64,000 nt of DNA from Streptacidiphilus fuscans (GCF_015690355.1 NZ_JADPRT010000006.1:118003-182002); one strand, 5' to 3'; shown: positions 8,794 to 16,514, counted from the first letter of the stretch. The notes: generated from the letters alone by a model not told the origin. A program made the numbers and translations.

Positions 8794-9684
8794 TCGGCGC
8801 AGCGCTCCCCAGGTCTGCGGCCCCACCTGCCCGTCGACCCCCAGGTGCCGGGCCATCTGGAACTGGATCACGGCCTTCTCGGTGTTCACCCCGAAGCTCC
8901 CGTCGATGCCCTCGGGCGTGAAACCTGCCCGCTGGAGCAGGCACTGGAGCTCGACCACCACCGGGCTCTGCATGGCGATCAGTGTGGTCGTCGTGGTCGT
9001 CGTGCTGTATCCCGCCTCCCACAGCCCGTTGACCTGCCTGTCGTGGCACAAGTAATGCGGCGGTGCCGCCACAATCGGCGGCACGGGCGGGGCGACGGTC
9101 GCGCAGGCGGCGGCCCCGTTCCAGGGCTGGACGACGGCCAGCGCGATCCCGGCCCCGGCGAGCGCGGCCACGGCCGAGGTGATGACGGTCCGCCAACCCC
9201 GGTGCGCCTGCTGCGGAGCGGCGGACCCCCCAGCCGCCACCCCCTCGACCGACCCGGTCACCGTCGGCTCGGTCACGGTCGGCTTGGTCACCGCCGCTTC
9301 GGTCACGACCGACTCGGTCGGCCCATCCGCTTCATCCGCTTCATCCACCTCGTCCGGCTCACCCGAAGCGTCCGACTCGGCCGGTTCCTCCACGCCCTCG
9401 GCGCGTGCCGGGGACGTGGACTGCCAGGCTTCGCGTGCGGCCTGATGCAGGGCCAGCAGCGGGACGGGGTCCGCGCCCGTCGCCCGGGCCAGGGACTCGA
9501 CGGCCTCGCGCGGGGGCAGCAGCCGCCCGCCGAGATAGCGCTCCCACGACGAAGCGCTGTAGTCGGTGCGCGCGGCGAGCCGATCGAGGCTGGATCCGCT
9601 CTCGTCCTTGAGCCGTCGCAGCTCCGCGACCAGCTGTACCACCGCCGACGGCAGACCCTCCGGCAGTGCCTTCCAACGCGCCAT
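8791..9684 (-). CDS. XRE-headed membrane protein with C-terminal peptidoglycan-binding domain
   Basis: A 297-aa protein from the ATG at 9684, with a run of six G about 6 nt upstream. An XRE helix-turn-helix occupies about residues 14-70 (LKDESGSSLDRLAARTDYSASSWERYL). An acidic, Thr/Val-rich repetitive linker (VVTEAAVTKPTVTEPTVTGS) follows, then one TM segment (VITSAVAALAGAGIALAVV). The C-terminus is a PG_binding_1 domain: LQCLLQRAGFTPEGIDGSFG and TEKAVIQFQMARHL, ending GVDGQVGPQTWGALRR. A cytosolic DNA-binding head joined to an outer peptidoglycan-binding module suggests a cell-wall-sensing regulator or a DNA-wall tether. The head is clearly paralogous to that of the downstream gene (both have SSWERYL). 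Confidence 0.87.
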   Translation of the reverse strand: MARWKALPEGLPSAVVQLVAELRRLKDESGSSLDRLAARTDYSASSWERYLGGRLLPPREAVESLARATGADPVPLLALHQAAREAWQSTSPARAEGVEEPAESDASGEPDEVDEADEADGPTESVVTEAAVTKPTVTEPTVTGSVEGVAAGGSAAPQQAHRGWRTVITSAVAALAGAGIALAVVQPWNGAAACATVAPPVPPIVAAPPHYLCHDRQVNGLWEAGYSTTTTTTTLIAMQSPVVVELQCLLQRAGFTPEGIDGSFGVNTEKAVIQFQMARHLGVDGQVGPQTWGALRR

Positions 9685-9699
9685 GCGCCGCCCCCCAGT

Positions 9700-9718
9700 A
9701 TGTGAACCGTGCTCACAT
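9700..9718. promoter_or_regulatory. Inverted repeat ATGTGA-N7-TCACAT upstream of the XRE/PG-binding gene
   Basis: A perfect 6-7-6 dyad lies 16 bp upstream of the start at 9684, where the promoter or early leader should be. It is a likely operator, perhaps for autoregulation by the XRE head; this is inferred from position only. No equivalent dyad is seen before the paralogue at 8676, which may be co-transcribed. Confidence 0.5.
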
Positions 9719-10146
9719 GATCGGCTTTCGGCCGAGGCTCCTCCCCGGAGCTGGCGCGATGCTACCGCGCGTGGGCATGTCACCCCCAAGCGTCCCGCCG
9801 TACCGTCGTGGACCCGTACATCGCCGCAGGTCAGAGCCTCGCCGTCCCAAGGTCTCGGCAAATGTCCCGCCAGACTGGCGTCGTGGCACGCAAACCGGAA
9901 GCCTGTCTTTCACCAGCTGCCGTACCGCCGCAGTCGCGTCGGCGGAGCGGCAGCCGCCGTCCAGGCCCTCGCCGGGGAGGGGCCTGGGCGGCACACGGAA
10001 CCAGACCCTCCCCACGGGTCACATCCAGTCATCCCCCGTGCGCAAGCATGCCCTGCCACCCCACCCAGGGACATCCGTCTTTCGGCCATCCGACGCGCCG
10101 GATCCGATCTCACGCCGGATCTCACGCCGCTTCTGTTCTCGTCGCG
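9719..10146. other. Intergenic region between XRE gene and gltD, one hairpin
   Basis: No credible CDS or RNA gene is seen here. An 8-bp hairpin (CCAGGCCC at 9961-9968 and GGGCCTGG at 9980-9987, 11-nt loop) lies about 160 bp downstream of the gltD stop and could end that transcript. A small direct repeat (gccggatctcacgcc) occurs near 10095-10130. Confidence 0.4.
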
Positions 10147-11691
10147 TCAGAGCGCGAGCGGCCGGTCGGTCGCGGAGATCGGGGTGGGCAGCTCGGTCGG
10201 CCGCCCGCGCAGATAGCGGTCGGCCGCGGCGGCGGCCGCGCGGCCCTCGGCGATGGCCCAGACGACCAGCGACTGTCCGCGTCCCGCGTCGCCCGCGACG
10301 AAGACGCCCGGCCGTCCGCCCGCGAAGTCCTCGTCCCGCGCGAAAGCACCGGTCGGGCCGAGGCGCAGACCGAGCTGGTCGACCAGCCCCGCATCCTCCG
10401 GGCCGGAGAAGCCGAGCGCGAGCAGCACCAGCTCCGCCGGGATCACCCGCTCCGTCCCCGGGACGGCCCGGCGGGTGTCCGGCTCGGCGTCGCTGAGGTG
10501 CAGCGCGCGCACGCGTCCCCGCTCGTCGCCGTCGAGCCGGACGGTGGTCGCGGCGAAGACGCGGACGTCGCCGTGCTCGCCGGACAGGTGCTGGTCGGCC
10601 GGATCGCCCGGCGCGACGACGCGCAGCCGGACCAGGTCCCGGCCCTCCTCGTGCGCGGGTGTCAGCCGGTGGATACGCGGATAGGTGGGCCACGGCTGGT
10701 CGTCGGGCCGCTCCTCGTCCGGCTGCGGCTTGATGTCGAGCTGGACCACCGAGGCCGCGTGCTGGCGCAGCGCCGTGCCCAGGCAGTCCGCGCCGGTGTC
10801 GCCGCCGCCGACGATGACGACCCGCCTGCCCTCGGCGGTGATCGGCGGCCGGGGGTAGTCGCCCTCCTGGACCCGGTTGGCCTGCACCAGGTACTCCATG
10901 GCCTGGTGCACCCCGGCCAGCTCGCGTCCGTGCACCGGCAGTTCGCGCGCGCGGGTGGCGCCGGAGGCGACGACCACCGCGCCGTGGTGCTCCAGCAGCG
11001 TGCGCGCGTCGAGCTCGGTGCCGACGGCGACGCCGGGGCGGAACACCGTTCCCTCCGCCTCCAACTGCGCGATCCGGCGCTCCAGATACCGCTTGTCCAT
11101 CTTGAACGCCGGGATGCCGTAGCGGAGCAGCCCGCCGATCCGGTCGTCCCGCTCGTAGACGACCACCTCGTGCCCGGCGCGGGTCAGCTGCTGCGCGGCG
11201 GCGAGTCCGGCCGGGCCGGAGCCGATCACGGCGACCCTGGCGCCGGTGTGCTCCTCGGGCCGGATCGGGCGGGCCAACCCGTGCTCCCAGGCATGGTCGG
11301 CGATGGCCGCCTCGATCGCCTTGATCGCCACCGCGTCACGTCCGTCGATCGCCAGGACGCAGGCGCTCTCGCAGGGGGCGGGACAGAGGGCGCCGGTGAA
11401 CTCGGGGAAGTTGTTGGTGGCGTGCAGGCGGTCGACGGCTGCGTCCCAGTCCTCGCGGGCAGCCAGCCCGTTCCAGTCGGGGATGAGGTTTCCGAGCGGG
11501 CAGGCGTGGTGACAGAACGGGACGCCGCAGTCCATGCACCGGCCCGCCTGGGCGCTGACCAGCGGCAGCAGCCCGCCGGGCACCTCGGCGTCGGGGACGT
11601 GCACGTCCTGCCAGTCGTCGACCCGGTCCGGAACCGGGCGCAGCGGCCAGTCACGACGTGGGGTGGTGAGGAAACGCCAACGTTCATCCAT
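10147..11691 (-). CDS. gltD: Glutamate synthase small subunit (GltD), orphan
   Basis: NADPH-dependent flavoprotein subunit that passes electrons to the large glutamate synthase subunit (glutamine + 2-oxoglutarate to 2 glutamate). It has 514 aa. The start is the ATG at 11691 (MDERWRFL) with GGGAG 6 nt upstream. The N-terminal iron-sulfur region has CMDCGVPFCHHACPLGN near residues 50-70. The FAD Rossmann motif GSGPAGLAAAQQL is near 153 and the NADPH motif GGGDTGADCLG near 294. The C-terminus has the usual VFVAGDAGRGQSLVVWAIAEGR. The large subunit gene gltB, normally adjacent, is absent here, so this is either a separated gltD or a second GltD-like oxidoreductase with another partner. Confidence 0.92.
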   Translation of the reverse strand: MDERWRFLTTPRRDWPLRPVPDRVDDWQDVHVPDAEVPGGLLPLVSAQAGRCMDCGVPFCHHACPLGNLIPDWNGLAAREDWDAAVDRLHATNNFPEFTGALCPAPCESACVLAIDGRDAVAIKAIEAAIADHAWEHGLARPIRPEEHTGARVAVIGSGPAGLAAAQQLTRAGHEVVVYERDDRIGGLLRYGIPAFKMDKRYLERRIAQLEAEGTVFRPGVAVGTELDARTLLEHHGAVVVASGATRARELPVHGRELAGVHQAMEYLVQANRVQEGDYPRPPITAEGRRVVIVGGGDTGADCLGTALRQHAASVVQLDIKPQPDEERPDDQPWPTYPRIHRLTPAHEEGRDLVRLRVVAPGDPADQHLSGEHGDVRVFAATTVRLDGDERGRVRALHLSDAEPDTRRAVPGTERVIPAELVLLALGFSGPEDAGLVDQLGLRLGPTGAFARDEDFAGGRPGVFVAGDAGRGQSLVVWAIAEGRAAAAAADRYLRGRPTELPTPISATDRPLAL

Positions 11692-12252
11692 GGCGGGCTC
11701 CCGAACGGCAGGCTCCCGGCTGGTGCGACCTGCGTCACACCACCATACGACCGCCGAAGCCCGCCGTGCCCACGCAGCGCTCACGCTTCCTTCACGCGGC
11801 CTTCACCATCCAGCTGACCTGCACAAATGCCACATCAAGCGGACTGTACGGACACTCCGGACTTATGTGGCTTGAACCACTTCGCCACCAATTTCCTTGC
11901 CCGGCAGGGCGGGTGCGTGTGACGGTGTTGAAGCGTTGGACGACGTCGAGGCGTCCCCGACGACACAGCGGCCGGACGCACGGCCGCACCGGAGCCGACG
12001 GGCTCCGGGGTGATCGGTTCCCCACCCTCTTGTGTGCGAGAGGCGGCAGGTGCGACTGCCGAGCTGGGCATGCCGGATCACTTCTCCCACATCTGCACAA
12101 CAACACCTCCCACACAGTGGCTGCGTCCTGCCTTGATTCGGCAGGCCCCGACGGTTCGGCCGCGCTGCGAGAGAGCTCGACGGAGCTCGCCACAGCTCGA
12201 CCGCGTCCGCCTGCGGGGTCTCCGCCACTCCCCCCTGTCCACATGGAGTGAC
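11692..12252. other. 561-bp divergent intergenic region (gltD / transglycosylase)
   Basis: It contains the CGGAC repeat/dyad element at 11829-11871 (listed separately), close to gltD. Nearer the transglycosylase there are several short hairpins: cggccg either side of gacgca near 11972-11989, ggagcc/ggctcc near 11992-12007, and ggcag/ctgcc near 12045-12062. These suggest a structured 5' leader. I looked for the c-di-AMP (ydaO) riboswitch consensus, which often precedes actinobacterial wall hydrolase genes, and did not find it convincingly. Confidence 0.4.
11829..11871. promoter_or_regulatory. Three CGGAC repeats at 9-bp spacing inside a 10-bp dyad
   Basis: CGGAC occurs at 11840, 11849 and 11858, exactly 9 bp apart. 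The array is enclosed by gccacatcaag (11829-11839) and cttatgtggc (11862-11871), which pair with one bulge. It lies about 140 bp upstream of gltD and 380 bp upstream of the transglycosylase. The regular spacing suggests a direct-repeat binding site for a multimeric regulator. The 9-bp period does not fit the 11-bp Pho box, and no GlnR box (GTAAC-N6-GAAAC) is visible. Confidence 0.45.
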
Positions 12253-12714
12253 ATGCGCATCAGCGCCCGCAAGACCCGTATTGCCGTCCGCGTTGCCGTT
12301 GCCGCCACCCTCATCGGCGGCGTCGCCGCGGGCACCGTCGGCACCGCCGAGGCCGCCGCCCCCGCGTCCGCCGTCTCCGGCTACTCCAACAGCATGTACG
12401 GCTGGATCGCCCAGGCCCAGGCCATCCTGGCCGCCCACGGCGACCACGTCCCGCCGGCGGACGCCATCGCCGCCCGTGCCATGACCGAGTCCTCCGGCAA
12501 CCCGAGCGCCGAGAACCTCTGGGACGGCAACGCCGCCGCGGGCACCCCCTCGATCGGTCTGCTGCAGGTCATCCAGCCCACCTTCGACACCTACGCGCTG
12601 CCGGGCTACTCCAACATCTGGAACCCGGTCGACAACATCATCGCGGCGGTCCGCTACGCGAACGCCCGCTACGGCGCGTTCGAGAACATCGCCTACGGCA
12701 CCAGCGGCTACTGA
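12253..12714 (+). CDS. Secreted lytic transglycosylase (SLT domain)
   Basis: A 153-aa secreted muramidase-like enzyme expected to cleave peptidoglycan glycan strands. The ATG at 12253 has GGAG 5-6 nt upstream. A Sec signal peptide is clear: basic MRISARKTRIAVRVAV, then a hydrophobic AAATLIGGVAAGTVG-like core, then an AEA-A cleavage region near residue 35. The SLT domain follows: AMTESSGNP holds the catalytic Glu, then the SIGLLQVIQPTFDTYALPGYSNI... pattern is split over the next 25 residues, and NPVDNIIAAVRYANARYG completes the fold. It has no LysM or other wall-binding module. A rho-independent-type terminator follows directly. Confidence 0.92.
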   Translation: MRISARKTRIAVRVAVAATLIGGVAAGTVGTAEAAAPASAVSGYSNSMYGWIAQAQAILAAHGDHVPPADAIAARAMTESSGNPSAENLWDGNAAAGTPSIGLLQVIQPTFDTYALPGYSNIWNPVDNIIAAVRYANARYGAFENIAYGTSGY

Positions 12715-12739
12715 GCCGGCTGACGCAGCCTCACGACCA

Positions 12740-12774
12740 AAGCCCCTGCCGCCCGTCCCGGGCGTCGGGGGCTT
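12740..12774 (+). terminator. Terminator after the transglycosylase gene
   Basis: AAGCCCC (12740-12746) pairs with GGGGCTT (12768-12774). An inner GC stem (cgcccg / cgggcg) extends the hairpin. It begins 26 bp after the stop codon. Confidence 0.75.
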
Positions 12775-12819
12775 GGCGTACCCGCGCACCCGCACGCCTG
12801 TGAACTGACGCGTGCGTGC

Positions 12820-13194
12820 TCACATGTCGAGCTCGCCCTCGATCAGCGCCAACTTCCGCCTGGCCATGGCCAGATTGGCCCGTTCTCGGTCAAGTACCAG
12901 GACCAGGAAGAGCCCTGCGCCCGTCCGGGCGGTCAGCGGGCGGATCAGGTGGTACTGCCGGGTCAGGGTGATCAGGATGTCCTCGATCGTTCCCTGAAGC
13001 CCGAGCATCTCCATGGTCCGGTGCTTGGCCCGCACCACGTCGGTGTGTCCCGCGGCGGCGATCGCCATGTCGAGCTCGCCGCTCCCGCCGCCCAGGGCGC
13101 CGAGGCTCATGCCGCTGGTCAGATCGACGAGCGCGACGCCGAGTGCGCCGTCGATGCCCATGGCGTCTTTGAGTGCGATGTCCGTGTTCACCAT
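12820..13194 (-). CDS. Roadblock/LC7-domain protein
   Basis: A 124-aa cytosolic protein from the ATG at 13194 (MVNTDIALKDAM). It has the single-domain Roadblock pattern: GALGVALVDLTSGMSLG, then an ELDMAIAAAGHTDVVRAKHRTME helix region, then IEDILITLTRQYHLIRPL and GAGLFLVLVLDRERANLAMARRKL. Such proteins (CvnB-like in Streptomyces conservons) act as small adaptors for GTPases and sensor kinases. No conservon partner (histidine kinase, DUF742, GTPase) is next to it, so it is solitary. No clear ribosome-binding site precedes the start; the GTG two codons later is an alternative. Three inverted repeats lie upstream. Confidence 0.82.
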   Translation of the reverse strand: MVNTDIALKDAMGIDGALGVALVDLTSGMSLGALGGGSGELDMAIAAAGHTDVVRAKHRTMEMLGLQGTIEDILITLTRQYHLIRPLTARTGAGLFLVLVLDRERANLAMARRKLALIEGELDM

Positions 13195-13236
13195 GATCGT
13201 GACGTTAGGGGCGCGCCGACCGGCGGATTCGACGAA

Positions 13237-13252
13237 TTGCAGAAGTCTGCAA
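13237..13252. promoter_or_regulatory. Perfect palindrome TTGCAGA-AG-TCTGCAA
   Basis: A 7-2-7 dyad centred about 50 bp upstream of the Roadblock gene. Its size and position fit an operator for a dimeric regulator. The cognate protein is not identified. Confidence 0.5.
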
Positions 13253-13262
13253 CTCACCGAAT

Positions 13263-13294
13263 GAGCAGGTGTATGCTCCCGCGCCCACCTGCTC
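13263..13294. promoter_or_regulatory. Inverted repeat GAGCAGGTG / CACCTGCTC
   Basis: A perfect 9-bp stem with a 14-nt loop, 10 bp away from the TTGCAGA palindrome. It may be a hairpin in an untranslated region or a second regulatory dyad; the sequence does not decide. Confidence 0.4.
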
Positions 13295-13368
13295 CCACCT
13301 GCGGCCTCCTTGCGCACGAGAGCCGCGGGCGTTCGAACGCGACGCCGGATTCCCGCCAGCACTCACCC

Positions 13369-13412
13369 GACGGTCTGTCAATTGATGCATGCCAAATAAT
13401 TGACTGCCCGTC
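13369..13412 (-). terminator. Composite dyad at the 3' end of the ROK repressor gene
   Basis: GACGG-tct-GTCAATT (13369-13383) pairs with AATTGAC-tgc-CCGTC (13398-13412) with a symmetrical 3x3 internal loop. It covers the stop codon of the ROK gene (13411-13413). It is probably a terminator for that gene, although its AT-rich core is unusual for this genome and could also bind protein. Confidence 0.5.
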
Positions 13413-14706
13413 AGACAGCCTTCGCCGCATGGCGTTCGAAGACCTCGGGGCGGGCGCTGCGAAGCGCTGTCGCGATCGCGCCGAGCAGGACCGCGTCGTC
13501 GCCCAGCGCGCTCGGCGCCACCCGGGGGCGCAGCGGGGTGAGCAGGCGGAGCGACTCGCGGACCGGGTCGAGCAGCAGGTCGGCGCTGTGTCCGACGCCG
13601 CCGCCGAGGACGACGAGGTCCGGGTCGAGCACGGCCGACACCGCGGAGACGACCAGCGCCAGCCGCTCGCCCTCCTTGCGCACCGCAGCGACGGCCGCGG
13701 GCTGTCCGGTGCGGGCGGCGTCGAAGACGTCCTTGGCGGAGGCGACCTCGTCCAGACCGAGCGCGCGGGCGGTGCGGACCACCGCGTCGGCGGACACCGC
13801 GTCCTCCAGCGCGCCACGCGCGGCGACGGCCTCGTCCTCGTCCTCGTCCTCGTCGACCACCCGACCGTCCTGCGCGTCGTCCCGCACACCCTCCCGTGCC
13901 ATGTCCCGTGCGCCGTCCAGCGCGCCACCGTCCAGCGCGCCACCGTCGAGGGCGGCGAGCGAGACGGGGAGGAAGCCGACCTCGCCCGCCGCGCCGTGGG
14001 CACCGGTGAAGAGTTGACCGTCGGCGACGATGCCGATGCCCAGGCCGGTGCCGACCAGGACGTAGACGAAAAGGCGGCTGCCCTGGCCCGCGCCGAAGGC
14101 GTACTCGCCGAGCGCGGCCAGGTTGGCGTCGTTGTGCACGGAGAGGTCGGGGCCGCCCAGCTGTCCGCCGATCCGCTCCACGAGGCCGGCCCGGCCCCAG
14201 CCCGGCAGGTTCACCGCATAGCGGATCCGCCCGGACTCCTGGTCGAAGACGCCCGGCGTGGCGACCGCCGCGTGGACGACCCGGTCGGCCGGGACGTCGG
14301 CCTCGCGCAGCACCTGGCGTGCGGCGGCGACCACGGCGTCCGCGACGGCGTCGGCGGTGGTGCCGTCGTTGGGGACGTCGATCCTGGCCCGGACCTCGCC
14401 CGAGAGGTCGGCGACCGCGGTGCGCAGCCGGGCCCGGCCGATGTCGATGCCGAGCACGTACCCTGCTGTGGGGTCGGGCTCGTAGAGCACGGCCGTGCGT
14501 CCGCGCTCGGGGACGACCGTTCCCGCCTCACGCACCAGCCCGCCCTGCTCCAGCGCGGCGAGCGCACTGGACACCGTCGGCTTCGACAGTCCGGTCTCGC
14601 GCGCGAGCTGGGCGCGCGAGGCCGCGCCCGCGGTGCGCAGGTGCTCCAGCAGCAGCCACTCGTTGTTGCTGCGCAGGCGCTGCCGGTTCCAGGGTTGCTC
14701 GTCCAC
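13411..14706 (-). CDS. ROK-family transcriptional repressor (NagC/XylR type) lacking the zinc motif
   Basis: A 431-aa regulator. The start is placed at the GTG at 14706 (VDEQPWNRQRLRSNNEWLLL), with GAGGAT upstream. A winged helix-turn-helix follows (SRAQLARETGLSKPTVSSALAALEQGGLV), then the ROK fold: GYVLGIDIGRARLRTAVADL, then AVNLPGWG, HNDANLAALGEYAFGAG and VGTGLGIGIV. Where ROK proteins normally have GEIGH...CxCGxxGC, this one has GEVGFLPVS followed by a repetitive acidic insert (ALDGGALDGGALDG, then DEDEDEDE), so the zinc site is missing. It is divergent from the permease-kinase-isomerase operon and very likely represses it through the palindrome at 14798, responding to a sugar or sugar phosphate. 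Confidence 0.88.
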   Translation of the reverse strand: MDEQPWNRQRLRSNNEWLLLEHLRTAGAASRAQLARETGLSKPTVSSALAALEQGGLVREAGTVVPERGRTAVLYEPDPTAGYVLGIDIGRARLRTAVADLSGEVRARIDVPNDGTTADAVADAVVAAARQVLREADVPADRVVHAAVATPGVFDQESGRIRYAVNLPGWGRAGLVERIGGQLGGPDLSVHNDANLAALGEYAFGAGQGSRLFVYVLVGTGLGIGIVADGQLFTGAHGAAGEVGFLPVSLAALDGGALDGGALDGARDMAREGVRDDAQDGRVVDEDEDEDEAVAARGALEDAVSADAVVRTARALGLDEVASAKDVFDAARTGQPAAVAAVRKEGERLALVVSAVSAVLDPDLVVLGGGVGHSADLLLDPVRESLRLLTPLRPRVAPSALGDDAVLLGAIATALRSARPEVFERHAAKAV

Positions 14707-14785
14707 GTGCTGGTGATCCTCAATCAGTCCGATGGGATGCGTGCTCGACCACTGTAGGCAACTGGTGATCCAGGACACGCACCCC

Positions 14786-14817
14786 TTGACGAGATAAGTA
14801 AAGGAATTTAACTTTAC
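14786..14817 (+). promoter_or_regulatory. Promoter with overlapping ROK-type operator for the permease operon
   Basis: TTGACG (14786-14791) and TAACTT (14809-14814) are spaced 17 bp and look like a vegetative promoter. The inverted repeat GTAAAG-N8-CTTTAC (14798-14817) overlaps the -10 region, so a bound repressor would block transcription. It is strikingly AT-rich for this DNA, like known ROK operators. The divergent ROK repressor gene is 92 bp away. Confidence 0.68.
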
Positions 14818-14860
14818 GAAGTACCGAGCCTGCCCTGCAGCCTGCCCCGGGCCCGGCACC

Positions 14861-14900
14861 CCGCACGTTCCCGCACGTCCCCGCACGTTCCCCCACGCCC
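14861..14900. repeat. Four tandem 10-bp repeats in the permease leader
   Basis: The units ccgcacgttc, ccgcacgtcc, ccgcacgttc and ccccacgccc lie head to tail between the operator and the ribosome-binding site of the permease gene. Confidence 0.8.
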
Positions 14901-14923
14901 CCGCCCCACGGAGGATGACAACG

Positions 14924-16399
14924 ATGTCCGAATCCCCCACACCCGGACTGTCCAGAAAAGTCGGACTTTTCCAGGCGACTGCCATCAATATGAGCCAGAT
15001 GTGCGGCATCGGCCCGTTCGTCACCATCCCGCTGATGGTCGCCGCCTTCGGCGGGCCGCAGGCCATCATCGGCTGGGTGGCCGGCGCGCTGCTCGCACTC
15101 GCCGACGGCCTGGTCTGGGCCGAGCTCGGGGCCTCGCTCCCCGGCTCCGGCGGGACGTACGTCTACCTCCGTGAGGCCTTCCAGTACCGCAGCGGCAAGC
15201 TGATGCCGTTCCTGTTCGTCTGGACGGCCATGCTCTTCATCCCGCTGATCATGTCGACCGGCGTCCAGGGCATGGTCCAGTACCTCGGCTACCTGTGGCC
15301 GAGCATGACCACCGGCCAGGGGGACATCGTCGGCGTGGCCGTGGTGGCACTGGTGATCCTGCTGCTGTGGCGCAAGGTCGAGAACATCGGCCGGATCACC
15401 GTGGCGATGTGGGCCGTCATGATCGTCGCGGTCGCCGTGGTGATCCTGGCCGCCTTCACCCACTTCCACCCGTCGCTCGCCTTCACCTGGCCCGCGCACG
15501 CGATCCAGCTGACCCACGGCTCGTTCTGGATCGGCTTCGCCTCCGGCCTCACCATCGGCATCTACGACTACCTCGGCTACAACACCACCGCGTACATGGG
15601 CGCCGAGATCAAGAACCCGGGCCGGGCGCTGCCGCGTTCGATCATCTACTCGATCGTCGCGATCATGGGCATCTACCTGCTGCTGCAGATCGGCGTCCTC
15701 GGCGTCGTGCACTGGCAGGACATGCTGAACCCCAACAACGTGGCCTCCCAGTCCGTCGCCTCGGCCGTGATGGAGAAGACCTTCGGCAAGACCGCCGCCG
15801 ACGTGGTCACCGTGCTGATCCTGATCGCCGCCTTCGCCTCGGTCTTCACCGGCCTGCTCGGCGGGTCCCGGGTGCCCTACGACGCGGCGCGCGACCGGGT
15901 CTTCTTCAAGTCCTTCGGCAAGCTGCACCCGAAGCACAACTTCCCGGTCCTCGGCCTGGTCACCATGGGCGTGATCACCGCCGCGGGCTTCGTGCTGGCC
16001 CGCCACGTCGGCGCCTCGGCCACGCACCCGCCGCTGGGGATCCTGATCACCCTGCTCACCACCGTCATGGTGATCATCCAGGCACTGGCACAGATCGCCG
16101 CGGTCACCGTGCTGCGCCGTCGGCAGCCGAACCTCGCCCGCCCGTACAAGATGCTGCTCTACCCGATGCCCAGCGTGATCGCCGGCATCGGCTGGATCGT
16201 GATCTACGGCTACGCCGACAAGGCCAACCCGGGTGTCCACCCGATCGAGTGGTCCCTCGCCTGGGTCGCGCTCGGGGTGGTCGCCTACCTGATCTGGTCG
16301 CGCGTGGAGAAGTCCTGGCCGTTCGGCCCGAAGGAGATCCACGAGGAGTACCTCGCCGCGCAGCAGCAGGACCGGACGGTCCCGGCCGCGTCGAGCTGA
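14924..16399 (+). CDS. APC-superfamily amino acid/amine permease
   Basis: A 491-aa cytoplasmic-membrane transporter with about 12 TM segments. The ATG at 14924 is preferred over the one at 14915 because GGAGG ends at 14914, giving a 9-nt spacer. The N-terminal GLFQATAINMSQMCGIGPF region is the conserved helix-break motif of APC carriers, followed by GGPQAIIGWVAGALLALADGLVWAELGASLPGSGGTY-type sequence (about residues 40-80) and a GASLPGSGGTYVYLREAF loop. The downstream genes encode a sugar kinase and a sugar-phosphate isomerase/deaminase rather than amino acid enzymes, so the substrate may be an amino-acid-sugar conjugate or an amino sugar. Controlled by the divergent ROK repressor (inferred). 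Confidence 0.9.
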   Translation: MSESPTPGLSRKVGLFQATAINMSQMCGIGPFVTIPLMVAAFGGPQAIIGWVAGALLALADGLVWAELGASLPGSGGTYVYLREAFQYRSGKLMPFLFVWTAMLFIPLIMSTGVQGMVQYLGYLWPSMTTGQGDIVGVAVVALVILLLWRKVENIGRITVAMWAVMIVAVAVVILAAFTHFHPSLAFTWPAHAIQLTHGSFWIGFASGLTIGIYDYLGYNTTAYMGAEIKNPGRALPRSIIYSIVAIMGIYLLLQIGVLGVVHWQDMLNPNNVASQSVASAVMEKTFGKTAADVVTVLILIAAFASVFTGLLGGSRVPYDAARDRVFFKSFGKLHPKHNFPVLGLVTMGVITAAGFVLARHVGASATHPPLGILITLLTTVMVIIQALAQIAAVTVLRRRQPNLARPYKMLLYPMPSVIAGIGWIVIYGYADKANPGVHPIEWSLAWVALGVVAYLIWSRVEKSWPFGPKEIHEEYLAAQQQDRTVPAASS

Positions 16400-16445
16400 C
16401 CCGGGCCCTGCTTCGCTCTTCGCCGCACCACCCACCCGCCGGTCC

Positions 16446-16491
16446 CCGGCCGGGCGCACGCACCGCACCCGCGGCGGTCGCGCCCGGCCGG
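16446..16491 (+). promoter_or_regulatory. 12-bp hairpin between permease and kinase genes
   Basis: CCGGCCGGGCGC (16446-16457) pairs perfectly with GCGCCCGGCCGG (16480-16491), 22-nt loop. It lies in the 115-bp gap inside the operon. It may lower downstream expression or stabilise the upstream mRNA. Confidence 0.55.
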
Positions 16492-16514
16492 GCCCTGCCC
16501 AAGGACGCCTCCCG

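Noticed and set aside
12010..12252. ydaO-type c-di-AMP riboswitch before the transglycosylase
   Set aside because: Such riboswitches often precede wall hydrolase genes, and short hairpins exist here, but the conserved riboswitch core segments were not found.
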